Assembly: GCA_009392075.1 (NCBI GenBank)
Contig: VFHG01000200.1
Location: 1-9,613, forward strand
Source: SAR202 cluster bacterium
GTDB taxonomy: Bacteria > Chloroflexota > Dehalococcoidia > UBA3495
Reading direction: 5' to 3'
DNA length: 9,613 bases
The notes under the pieces were generated by a model. It saw nothing but the letters and a program-made list of their open reading frames with translations. It was not told the DNA's origin and ran no database searches. Shown piece by piece: positions 1 to 7,384 of the stretch; positions within the stretch are counted from its first letter, which is position 1; every line of letters starts with the position of its first letter. Position numbers and translations under genes: made by a program.

Positions 1-1
1 A

Positions 2-545
2 TCGGTTGCTACTATTCTACGAGAAGCACCTGAAGGACTAAGGCTAAACCCGGGTTCACCGCGGCAATGGCCCGGGTTAGTCACTGCACTGCATGAGATC
101 CTACCAGGGTCGAATACCCGGACGGAGAACGAAAGATACTCGACTCCCTCGGGATGCACGATGCCGGAGATGTCATCCGGACCAATAACGGCCAGGCGAG
201 TGCGGTGATCAAAGACATCATCACTCGCACACATGCAAAAGTGGCGGACTTCGGTGTCAGCACACGGGGGTTCTGCCTATTGAACCTTCCTGGAGTGAAT
301 GAGCTCTCGTGTTGCTGGCCTAGAGAACCCTTGGACGCTGGGGCAAAAGCCGGCCTTTCTACTACCAGACAGGGCCCAACGAGACCGATGTAGGAGGTAT
401 CCTGCTGGAGTCCTTCAGCGTGGAAGGTAAGCTCCTACCCGAATACCTAGATATATCCGGTGTGACGGTACTGGTGTCGACGGTCGAGCGTAACGGCCGG
501 TACGTCATGTCGGCGGCTGTTTGTAGGGCGGCGGTCTCCGTCTAG
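2..545 (+). pseudogene. Possible decayed or frameshifted protein gene, unidentified
   Basis: No intact gene is visible in the first 559 bases, but protein-like sequence moves through the three plus-strand frames in order. Frame 2 is open from base 2 to 208 and reads naturally at first (for example LREAPEGLRLNPG, then LVTALHEILPG). From about 97 frame 1 takes over (VEYPDGERKILDSLG, then AVIKDIITRTHAKVADFG). From 324 to a stop at 543-545 frame 3 is open for 73 codons without a usable early start (YYQTGPNETDVGGILLESF, then GVTVLVSTVERNGRYVM). This succession is what one expects from a gene broken by at least two frameshifts, through real decay or sequencing error. I do not recognise the family. 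It converges tail to tail with the minus-strand operon, its last stop lying 14 bp from the hydratase stop. Chance open frames remain possible. Confidence 0.38.
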
Positions 546-559
546 CCTGCTACTCCGAG

Positions 560-1348
560 TCAGCGTCCCTTGTAGGCTGCTTCCCGCTTTTCTGTGAATG
601 CTAGCGGACCTTCTTTCGCGTCCTCAGTGGCACTGATCCGGTCAGACAGCAATTTCTCAAAGGCAATGCCCTGACCAAGCTCCATATCCATTCCCTTGTA
701 TGCTAACTCTTTGATGGCCCTCACCGCTAAAGGTCCATTGCGGTTGATTTTGTTTGCTAGCTCATCGCAGGTCGACATTAAATCCGAGTGCTGTACTACG
801 TGGTTTACCAGTCCAATGTTGTATGCCTCCTGGGCGTCGATACGCTCTCCTGTGAGTAGCATCTCCAGCGCCTTGCGGAAGTGGACTACCCTAGGAAGCC
901 TCTGGGTGCCACCGCCAACTGGAATTATCGCCCTACTCACCTCTGGGAGCCCGAACGAGGCACTTTCTGAGGCGATTATAAAATCGCAAGCCAACGCTAA
1001 TTCCAGACCGCCAGCCAGGCAATAACCGTTTACCGCAGCGATGATGGGTTTCCAAACTTCCAGGGACTTCCAAAGAAGCTGTGGTTGCAGCTTTTTTGCC
1101 GCTTGCAGGTCACCCGAATCGGCAATCTGCGCAATATCCGAAATCTCCTGGAGGTCGACTCCAGCAGAGAAGGCTTTATCTCCCTCGCTGTTGATTATGG
1201 CGCACCAAATCTCGGCATCGTCCCTTATCTGTATCCATGCGTCATCTAACCCATTCAGGATCTCTAGATTCATCGCATTCATTTTTTCTGGCCGATTAAT
1301 GGTTAAGTAGGCAATATGGCCTGTTTTCTTGAAAATAAGGTCAGGCAT
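560..1348 (-). CDS. Enoyl-CoA hydratase/isomerase (crotonase family)
   Basis: A complete 262-residue crotonase, the usual length, expected to add water across a 2-enoyl-CoA double bond in the cytoplasm. The oxyanion-hole segment is KAFSAGVDL (59-66 region), and the second is GYCLAGGLELALACD (108-122). Both acid/base glutamates of true hydratases are present: E116 in GGLE and E136 in GLPEV, equivalent to rat Glu144 and Glu164. PVGGGTQRLPR follows at 143-153 as in the family. Two glutamates argue for hydratase activity rather than a BadI-type ring-cleaving or a dehalogenase crotonase; a BadK-like cyclohexene-carboxyl-CoA hydratase is possible, but substrate cannot be read off. The ATG at 1346-1348 has a good Shine-Dalgarno AGGAG (complement of 1354-1358) five bases upstream. 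It is the last gene of the operon, 41 bp after the amidase. No convincing terminator follows the stop. Confidence 0.95.
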   Translation of the reverse strand: MPDLIFKKTGHIAYLTINRPEKMNAMNLEILNGLDDAWIQIRDDAEIWCAIINSEGDKAFSAGVDLQEISDIAQIADSGDLQAAKKLQPQLLWKSLEVWKPIIAAVNGYCLAGGLELALACDFIIASESASFGLPEVSRAIIPVGGGTQRLPRVVHFRKALEMLLTGERIDAQEAYNIGLVNHVVQHSDLMSTCDELANKINRNGPLAVRAIKELAYKGMDMELGQGIAFEKLLSDRISATEDAKEGPLAFTEKREAAYKGR

Positions 1349-1389
1349 GCGATCTCCTAAAGTAGCAGTTGCGGTATTCCACTGCCAAA

Positions 1390-2832
1390 TCAGTACCCAG
1401 GAGGAGGATGAAATCCGCCAAATTCTGATTCGATTAACGCAGCGAATCGAATCGTAGTTCTGTCTTCTAGATACGGGCCGATCGCCTGCAATCCAACTGG
1501 AAGACCAGAACCGTTCAGACTGACCGGGAAGGCTGTAGCTGGCTGTCCGCTAAGAGTAGCAACCGCAGGATAGACATTTTGTAGTCCATATTGGACCTGG
1601 TGACCATTTACATTTAGCCAACGATCTGGCCATGGAGCTTTTGTATGAGGGAACGGTGGAACGATATTGTTTGGAGCCAGCATCACATCCCACTCGCTGA
1701 AAAACTCCCGAAAAGAGCGGCGAAGATCCTCACGTTCTGCATGCCAGACGAGGTATTCGGAAGCACTAGCTAAGAGACCTCGGGCGTAGAATTCCCCAAA
1801 CTCGTCGCTTTTACGCATATTCTCAGCAAGATGTTGTTTTCTGGACTCTGAGGAATTTATAGAAGACCATACAGATAACAAACAACAGTATAATTCGTGG
1901 TGCCGGCGTAAATCCCCAAATCCATCGGGCTGAATGATTTTGATCTGGGCACCGGCTTTGCTAAGTTCTGCAGCAAGATTTTCTACCGTAGCAGTTATTT
2001 CATCGTCTACAGGCAGCCATGGGATGGTCGGCAGAATCGCAACTCTAAACGCAGCCAAATGATCGTGGCGCGGTGGCGGAACAGCTAGGTTCCACGCCGC
2101 ATCCTCTCCGACGTCTGGCCCAGATACAACGTCGAAGGCTAGCTCCAAATCTCCTACAGTTCTGGCAAGAGGGCCTTGAACACACATCACTGCTGCAGCA
2201 TTTGGATGTGGTGAACCAGGGAAATGACCGCTTCTAGGTATGGCGGTCTCGCTCGGCTTGTGCCCGAAAACACCACAAAATGCTGCTGGAATGCGTATGG
2301 AACCTCCAATATCACTTCCAAACTCCAACGGAGTCAAACCTGCAGCCAACGCGGCTGCGCCTCCACCTGTACTTCCTCCAGGAGAGCATCCCAGATTCCA
2401 TGGATTGTTGGTTCGTCCAAATATAGGATTATCGGACTGCCAATCTGCAGCATTAGGGGGCACGTTAGTTTTGCCCATGATTACGCCACCCGCTGCACGA
2501 ACCCTCGCTGCCAACCGGGAATCCTCGTCTGGAACGCGGTGCGCAAACTGCTCAACTCCGCCAGTTCCGATGAGTCCGTGGACGTCGATGCAGTCCTTGA
2601 TAGTCAGCGGAAGTCCAGTCAACTCGCGATGATCTCCGCGAGCCAATGCATCGTCGGCTTGTTTGGCGGCTCTTAGTGCGGCTTCAGCATCTAGGGTCAC
2701 GATAGAATTCAATGTGGGGTTATGGAGTTCGATGCGGCGCAAATGCGACTCTAGTAACTCTACGGACGAGATCTCTTTCTTTTGCATGGCCCGTAGCATA
2801 TCGGTCGCAGAAGCGAATGGGTTAAAAGTCAT
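1390..2832 (-). CDS. Amidase-signature family hydrolase (amidase)
   Basis: A complete 480-residue amidase-signature (AS) enzyme, of normal family length, predicted to hydrolyse a C-N amide bond to a carboxylate plus ammonia or an amine. The Ser-cisSer-Lys triad is intact: K79 in LTIKD, cis-Ser S154 in PGGSTGGG, and nucleophile S178 in DIGGSIRIP. The spacing of 24 residues between the serines equals that of S217 and S241 in fatty acid amide hydrolase. The residue after the cis-Ser is Thr, a common variant. There is no signal peptide, so it should be cytoplasmic. Absence of GatB/GatC neighbours and the catabolic context argue against GatA of the tRNA amidotransferase. The ATG at 2830-2832 has only a weak GGATGA site, and the gene starts 24 bp after the ligase stop, so translation may lean on coupling. 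It could feed a released acid to the upstream-encoded ligase; substrate unknown. Confidence 0.95.
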   Translation of the reverse strand: MTFNPFASATDMLRAMQKKEISSVELLESHLRRIELHNPTLNSIVTLDAEAALRAAKQADDALARGDHRELTGLPLTIKDCIDVHGLIGTGGVEQFAHRVPDEDSRLAARVRAAGGVIMGKTNVPPNAADWQSDNPIFGRTNNPWNLGCSPGGSTGGGAAALAAGLTPLEFGSDIGGSIRIPAAFCGVFGHKPSETAIPRSGHFPGSPHPNAAAVMCVQGPLARTVGDLELAFDVVSGPDVGEDAAWNLAVPPPRHDHLAAFRVAILPTIPWLPVDDEITATVENLAAELSKAGAQIKIIQPDGFGDLRRHHELYCCLLSVWSSINSSESRKQHLAENMRKSDEFGEFYARGLLASASEYLVWHAEREDLRRSFREFFSEWDVMLAPNNIVPPFPHTKAPWPDRWLNVNGHQVQYGLQNVYPAVATLSGQPATAFPVSLNGSGLPVGLQAIGPYLEDRTTIRFAALIESEFGGFHPPPGY

Positions 2833-2856
2833 GAATCATCCATTACACCGAAAGAT

Positions 2857-4518
2857 CTATGCCGTCCTAGATTCCTCGGTTAGCTTTTCGGTAATCAACT
2901 GCTTCAGCGCATATCTTTGAACTTTCCCAGTAGGCGTCATAGGAAGTTCGGTTAATATCTCCAATCGCTCTGGCCACTTCTGCTTCGCTAACCCAGATTT
3001 TTCGGCCAGATCAGCCAAATCCTCTAACGTTAATTCCGCACCGCTTTTAGGAACTACAAACGCGCATATTCGCTCGCCTAATCGTTCATCGGGCATACCG
3101 GCGAGGGCAATGGTAGTTATCCTAGAGTCTCCCGACAGTATCTCCTCAACTTCGACAGGGGAGATGTTTAACCCTCCTCTTATGATTAAATCCTTGACTC
3201 GGCCTGTGATCTTTACATAACCATCGGAGTCCATTTGGGCCAAGTCTCCGGTGCGAAGGAAACCGTCGGACAAGAAAGCGGCATCAGTGAGGTCTGGCCG
3301 ATGAAGGTAACCAGCGAAAAGTTGAGGGCCGCGCATCGCTAGCTCTCCCTCATCTCCGAAGGGTATCTCCTCACCTTCGGGAGACACTATCTTTAACTCC
3401 GTGCCCGGGAATGCACGGCCGTCAGTCGTTTGCACTTTACTTATAGGAGTGTCGTCATTGCAGCAACTGCCGATTCCTTCGCTCATTCCCCAACCGGGAC
3501 TGATGAGTGTGTGGGGGAGATTAGCATGGGCGCGCTGCACCAGACTTGGAGACACGAATGCACCTCCAACCCAGACCAACCGGAGTGATGGAAGGCTTTC
3601 ATGATCTAATAGTTTAGGGCTGGTCACGATGTCTTGGAGCATGGTTGGAACGACAACGGTTAAAGTCGCGCGTTCTTGCGAAATCAAATGGATAGATTTC
3701 TCAGGTTCCCACCGTTCCTGTAACACGAGCGTCGCGCCGGTAAAAACTGCGAGCCGCACACCATGCATCAACCCAACTGAGAGACCTAACGGAGCAGGCA
3801 TGAAGATCACATCATCACTGCTTACTCCATACTCTTTGACATAGGTTGCGTTAATAGCAGCCAGGGTGTTGGAGGTGTGCATCACCCCCTTGGGCTCACC
3901 GGTGCTGCCCGAGGTGAAGACCACGAAGGTAACGTCGTCAGGACGAGGTTTTGTCGCTCCAAATCCTTTATTGCTGTCCGTCACCATTCGTGGACCAGAC
4001 ATGAGGTCTTGATAACTAAGCATTCCGGTGGCGGCGTGCTCTCCGATCACCAGAACTATCTCCAGGTTGGCTAACTCGCCTCGCAAGTCACCCATCATTT
4101 CTACAAAGTTGAAATCCTGGTAATCGTCAGGAATCGCGATACCCTTGGCTCCGGTAGCTCGTGCAACAAATTGCACCTCGTGATGGCGGAACGTCGCAGG
4201 GACACTCACCGAGATAGCACCAAGATAAGTCAGAGCCAAATGGATTACTGAGAATTCGTACCAATTAGGAATTTGGATGATGAAAAAATCACCCTTGCTG
4301 ACGCCGGCCTCGTGCAGCCCAAGCGCTAGTCTCGTTGCTCGTTCGCCAAGCTGAGAGTAAGTGACGCTCCCAGACCGTTCATCAAGCACTGCTACCCGCT
4401 CTGGCTGCTTAACTATGCAGGCTTCCAGATAATCAGTCAGCACCTTATCGGTCCAGAAACCCTGTTGCCTGTACTGGGTTTCTAAGTGAGGTGGTGTTTC
4501 TCGGCGTCCTTTCAGCAT
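2857..4518 (-). CDS. AMP-forming acyl-CoA ligase, AliA-like
   Basis: A complete 553-residue ANL-superfamily adenylating enzyme that activates a carboxylic acid through an acyl-AMP to its CoA thioester. Core motifs in order: the P-loop FTSGSTGEPKGV at 201-212, A5 GWGMSEG at 342-348, A7 FLRTGDLA at 420-427 with the ATP-ribose aspartate D425, the A8 hinge GRVKDLIIRGG at 439-449, and A10 PMTPTGKVQR with the catalytic lysine K532. The segment around 240-296 (GL..GVRLAV, QERWEPEKSIHLI, TLTVVVPTML) resembles cyclohexanecarboxylate-CoA ligase (AliA) and short-chain FadK-type ligases more than long-chain FadD, from memory of those families. This hints at a compact or alicyclic acid. The ATG at 4516-4518 has a weak, close site (AGGT). 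An 83-bp gap, the longest in the operon, separates it from the SDR and contains an inverted repeat. Confidence 0.95.
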   Translation of the reverse strand: MLKGRRETPPHLETQYRQQGFWTDKVLTDYLEACIVKQPERVAVLDERSGSVTYSQLGERATRLALGLHEAGVSKGDFFIIQIPNWYEFSVIHLALTYLGAISVSVPATFRHHEVQFVARATGAKGIAIPDDYQDFNFVEMMGDLRGELANLEIVLVIGEHAATGMLSYQDLMSGPRMVTDSNKGFGATKPRPDDVTFVVFTSGSTGEPKGVMHTSNTLAAINATYVKEYGVSSDDVIFMPAPLGLSVGLMHGVRLAVFTGATLVLQERWEPEKSIHLISQERATLTVVVPTMLQDIVTSPKLLDHESLPSLRLVWVGGAFVSPSLVQRAHANLPHTLISPGWGMSEGIGSCCNDDTPISKVQTTDGRAFPGTELKIVSPEGEEIPFGDEGELAMRGPQLFAGYLHRPDLTDAAFLSDGFLRTGDLAQMDSDGYVKITGRVKDLIIRGGLNISPVEVEEILSGDSRITTIALAGMPDERLGERICAFVVPKSGAELTLEDLADLAEKSGLAKQKWPERLEILTELPMTPTGKVQRYALKQLITEKLTEESRTA

Positions 4519-4543
4519 ACTACCTGCATTAATGATCCCCCGG

Positions 4544-4564
4544 TCAATGAGAGATGATCATTGA
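4544..4564. repeat. Intercistronic inverted repeat between SDR and ligase genes
   Basis: TCAATGA (4544-4550) and TCATTGA (4558-4564) are perfect inverted copies around a 7-base spacer. A competing pairing, AATGATC (4531-4537) with GATCATT (4556-4562), shares the right arm. It lies in the longest gap of the operon, just downstream of the SDR stop in the transcribed (minus) sense. It could form a weak, AU-rich hairpin that affects mRNA stability, or be an operator half-site pair. There is no U-tract, so a strong terminator is unlikely. A 7-bp palindrome can also arise by chance. Confidence 0.35.
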
Positions 4565-4601
4565 AATAATGGAACGACCATGTTCGCACGATATGTACGA
4601 C

Positions 4602-5399
4602 CTAGATGATATATCCGCCATTCACGCTAATCGTCTGACCAGTGATAAAACTGGCTAAGTCTGAGGCAAGGAAAACGACCATGGGGGATACATCGTTAGC
4701 GTTGCCGATCCTGCGTAAGGGGTACGCTTTGGCGATCCTTTCTCGGACCGCCGGATCCCCAAAAACCTTTGCTTGAGAGCTGGATTCATGCCACAGGCTC
4801 AATTCGCCGACTTCGTCTTGGCTATCGGGCAGCGTCAGCGATGGAGACACGGCGTTAACATTTATGTTGAATCGGCCAAGCTCCTTTGCCAGACCTTTCG
4901 TTAAACCAATCGCGCCAGCCTTGGCCGCGCCATAAACTACTTCTCGAACTTCACCCGATCTACCAGCGTCAGAATCAACGCTGATGATCTTGCCGTAGCG
5001 ACGTTCTATCATGTGATCGACTACAGCTCGGATGCAGTTTATCGGGCCCCAGAGATTGATATTTATCTCCTTCTCCCATTCATGGCGCGGCTTTTCTACG
5101 AACAGGCGATCTGCGGTCCAACCAGCGTTATTCACCAATATATCTACTTGGCCAAACCCATCTAAAGTCTTTTTGATCATCCCCTCGACCGACTCAACGG
5201 ATGTGACATCACATTGTATCGGCTCGACCTTCCAGCCGTTTTTTTTAGCCTCGTCACAGACCCGATGACTTTGTTTATCGTCAACATCGGCGATGACGAC
5301 GGCGGCGCCTTCACTAGCCAGATCGAGGGCTATTCGCCTCCCGATATGGGATGCTCCGCCTGTAACGATTGCAGTTTTTCCAACTAAACCAAGTTCCAT
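4602..5399 (-). CDS. SDR-family NAD-dependent dehydrogenase, BadH-like
   Basis: A complete 265-residue classical short-chain dehydrogenase/reductase, cytoplasmic. The cofactor motif TGGASHIG lies at 13-20, D38 closes the second strand (VVIAD), which favours NAD over NADP, and NNAG is at 90-93. The catalytic set is N115, S143, Y156 and K160, with Ser thirteen residues before Tyr as expected. The segment SDAGRSGEVREVVY (143-156) resembles 2-hydroxycyclohexanecarboxyl-CoA dehydrogenase (BadH), where an SDA-R-G...E-VY pattern also occurs; the role would be oxidation of a 3-hydroxyacyl-CoA-type alcohol. An odd point is His18 where the TGxxxGIG motif normally has its middle glycine. The C-terminal FITGQTISVNGGYII is canonical. 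ATG 5397-5399 is preceded by the strongest ribosome site of the cluster, AGGAGG (complement of 5405-5410), spaced five bases. A FabG-type reductase is the main alternative. Confidence 0.94.
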   Translation of the reverse strand: MELGLVGKTAIVTGGASHIGRRIALDLASEGAAVVIADVDDKQSHRVCDEAKKNGWKVEPIQCDVTSVESVEGMIKKTLDGFGQVDILVNNAGWTADRLFVEKPRHEWEKEININLWGPINCIRAVVDHMIERRYGKIISVDSDAGRSGEVREVVYGAAKAGAIGLTKGLAKELGRFNINVNAVSPSLTLPDSQDEVGELSLWHESSSQAKVFGDPAVRERIAKAYPLRRIGNANDVSPMVVFLASDLASFITGQTISVNGGYII

Positions 5400-5438
5400 T
5401 ATCGCCTCCTGAAATGGAGTTAATCAGAAGAGAATTTG

Positions 5439-6242
5439 TCAGCCGGTCCCATTACCAGACAAAAAATCTAAAGCAATGTCGTTTATAGTGTCCGCTTGCT
5501 CCCAATGGGCGCAGTGTCCTGCTCCTGGGAGGATACGCAGAATCGATCCAGGGATCCCGTCGTGGATAATGCCTGATGCTTTGGGCGGGCAAAACATATC
5601 TAGGTCGCCCGTGATAACCAAAGTGGGCGATTTTATTTTTGGCAATTCATGCGTCAAAGGATGTTCGAAAAGGGTAGACATCGCAGCGCAGGCATTCGCA
5701 TAACCCTTAAGGTCTTGAATAGCGCTAGTTCTCAAGTCTACGTACTTTTGGATTAAATCAGGCCGATCAATGCTGATGCATGCTTTGGCGTCTTCGGTGT
5801 TGAGGTCTATAAGCTCATCAGGTTTATCGCTTGTAGTGAGTCCTGTTCGAATCTTAAAGAACTCCAATGCCTGCCGATTTATCAGGCAGGAACTGGACCC
5901 CAAAATCAAGGATTCAACCATGTCGGGATAATCGATAGCGAAGCGCATGGAGATGACACCACCCATCGAAAACCCCCATAATCGCGCCCGATCAACACCA
6001 AGATTCGACAACAACCCAGCCAAGTCTCTAGCGAATTGCTGGGGCGTGCCCTCGGCTACTCCAATCTCTGATTCGCCAAATCCTCGGACATCGTAGCTGA
6101 TAACCCGAAAGTGCTTGCTGAGCTCTTGAGATTGATGCTGCCAAGCAGCTCGTGATTCTGAAAGCCCATGAATCAGTACAAGAGGGTCACCAATTTCAGA
6201 GTCGTCCCAAGCAGCTATTGCTCCGTTTATCTCGTCTTTCAC
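5439..6242 (-). CDS. Alpha/beta hydrolase (esterase/lactonase type)
   Basis: A complete 267-residue alpha/beta-hydrolase-fold protein without a signal peptide, so cytoplasmic. LIHGLSES at 23-30 supplies the oxyanion-hole HG, SYDVRGFGES (49-58) is the usual conserved turn, the nucleophile elbow GFSMGG places Ser92, the acid is most likely Asp215 in TGDLDMFCPP, and the base is His243 in GAGHCAHWEQ. A complete triad means an active hydrolase. The length and the DxRGxGxS pattern fit 3-oxoadipate enol-lactonases, meta-cleavage C-C hydrolases and carboxylesterases, which cannot be told apart by eye. The start is GTG (6240-6242). The gene begins 21 bp after the LLM-oxidoreductase stop, so the two are probably translated together, suggesting that it acts on that enzyme's product (inference). 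Confidence 0.93.
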   Translation of the reverse strand: MKDEINGAIAAWDDSEIGDPLVLIHGLSESRAAWQHQSQELSKHFRVISYDVRGFGESEIGVAEGTPQQFARDLAGLLSNLGVDRARLWGFSMGGVISMRFAIDYPDMVESLILGSSSCLINRQALEFFKIRTGLTTSDKPDELIDLNTEDAKACISIDRPDLIQKYVDLRTSAIQDLKGYANACAAMSTLFEHPLTHELPKIKSPTLVITGDLDMFCPPKASGIIHDGIPGSILRILPGAGHCAHWEQADTINDIALDFLSGNGTG

Positions 6243-6248
6243 GCATAT

Positions 6249-6252
6249 CTCC
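6249..6252 (-). promoter_or_regulatory. Ribosome binding site that selects the GTG start
   Basis: On the minus strand GGAG lies six bases before the GTG at 6240-6242. An ATG at 6244-6246 is only two bases from it and out of frame, and the hydrolase frame has a TAA stop shortly upstream with no ATG between. Together these fix GTG as the start. Confidence 0.6.
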
Positions 6253-6263
6253 GGATCAGATGT

Positions 6264-7268
6264 TTAAGCCAAGGCCGGAATTATGTTTTCGGACATCGTA
6301 CGCAGTCTATCCTTCCTATCTCCCGGAAGAAGTGCGGTCGTTATTCCATGGATTCCTAAGCTGGTTATTTCTTCGATTCTCTCAACACATTCTTGGGCGC
6401 TGCCGGCGACGGCCAAATAATTTGCCAGATCGTCGCTCACTAGCTCTTTGTGAACCGCATGTCGTGATACGTGATGCGTCTTATCATATGCTGCTCCGAT
6501 TCTGGCACACTCGTCTCTGTATGGTTCAAGAAAATCCGGGAGATCTTTCCAGAAGCTGAAGGTTTCTGCCTGTGAAGCTACCCAAGGTCTAATGTCCGTA
6601 AGCGCTTGCTCTTTGTCATCACTGATGGACATGGGGAACCACAGATCAAGCTGAATATCATCCAGGGTTCTTCCTGCACTTTCGGCGCCCTCACGGACAT
6701 GGGCCATCTGCCATTTGATGAATTCTACATTCGCGCCACCCATGAGAATCACGCCGTCGCAAAGTTTGCCTGCTAATCTAAGCATGTTCGGTTGGTTCGC
6801 AGCAAGGAAGATTGGGATTGGATCATAGTCCACCGGAAGCTGTAGATTCATCCCGTAATTCGTGATCTTTTCACCACGAAACAATTTTTGGAGAAGAGTT
6901 ATCGCCTCCTCAACATCTTTGATCCTGCCTGGTTTCTTGCCGAGCATATGAACATCCGTATGTCCGGTACCAAGACCCACCAAGCACCGCCCCTGACTCA
7001 ACTCTTGGACGGCAGCAAGGCCTCGTCCAGACACTGCAGGATGCCTGGTGATCGGGTTGATTACTCCGCTGCCCAGCCTAATTGTTTTTGTGTTAATAGC
7101 AGCAAGAGCCATAGAAATAAAACAATCCTTAGATGTAGGGATATCAATGAGCCAGGCGCTGTCGAACCCATACTCTTCGGCGCTCTTTATTAGGTCAATC
7201 ATGTTGTCAAACGTATCTCTGGGGCTTACGCCTAAAGAAATTCCAATCTCGACGGCCTTCCGAACCAT
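6264..7268 (-). CDS. LLM-class flavin-dependent oxidoreductase
   Basis: A complete 334-residue member of the bacterial luciferase-like family (PF00296 fold), a TIM-barrel enzyme using FMN or F420. Visible family features: the N-terminal AEEYGFDSAWLID (30-42), the strand and loop LGSGVINPITRHPAVSGRG (65-83), GRCLVGLGTG (93-102), IPIFLAANQPNMLRLAGKLCDGVIL (151-175), and a late AGSAQECVERI (288-298) typical of the C-terminal part. The layout is closer to F420-dependent methylene-H4MPT-reductase-like members than to two-component monooxygenases such as SsuD, but eye inspection cannot settle cofactor or whether it is an oxygenase or a dehydrogenase. No flavin reductase partner is nearby. It is first in the operon; ATG 7266-7268 has a GAGAGGT site (complement of 7273-7279) just upstream. 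It probably makes the opening redox or oxygenation step of the pathway. Confidence 0.92.
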   Translation of the reverse strand: MVRKAVEIGISLGVSPRDTFDNMIDLIKSAEEYGFDSAWLIDIPTSKDCFISMALAAINTKTIRLGSGVINPITRHPAVSGRGLAAVQELSQGRCLVGLGTGHTDVHMLGKKPGRIKDVEEAITLLQKLFRGEKITNYGMNLQLPVDYDPIPIFLAANQPNMLRLAGKLCDGVILMGGANVEFIKWQMAHVREGAESAGRTLDDIQLDLWFPMSISDDKEQALTDIRPWVASQAETFSFWKDLPDFLEPYRDECARIGAAYDKTHHVSRHAVHKELVSDDLANYLAVAGSAQECVERIEEITSLGIHGITTALLPGDRKDRLRTMSENIIPALA

Positions 7269-7366
7269 TGCGACCTCTCATGCATAATTAGAATCGAGCG
7301 AAGACTAAACCCCGATCAGATGGTTGCAGCGATACCGATCTTGACCTGCCCCTGATCTTTGTACCA

Positions 7367-7384
7367 CCGGCCTTGTCAGGCCGG
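7367..7384. repeat. Perfect GC-rich hairpin
   Basis: CCGGCCT and AGGCCGG form a perfect 7-bp stem around the 4-base loop TGTC. It lies about 100 bp upstream of the operon's first start codon. There is no adjacent T-run on either strand, so it is not a standard intrinsic terminator. It could be a leader structure of the operon mRNA, a protein-binding palindrome, or chance. Confidence 0.5.

Noticed and set aside
105..120. T-arm-like GGG-TCGAATA-CCC suggesting a tRNA
   Set aside because: The loop does not fit TTCRANY in register, and no acceptor, D or anticodon arms can be paired around it.
2224..2676. Long plus-strand open frames opposite the amidase
   Set aside because: They are antisense shadows of a strongly supported gene with an intact catalytic triad and have no protein-like motifs.
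7283..7290. TAATTATG as a -10 box for the operon
   Set aside because: A start site from it would fall within the ribosome binding site, and no -35 element stands at a suitable distance.
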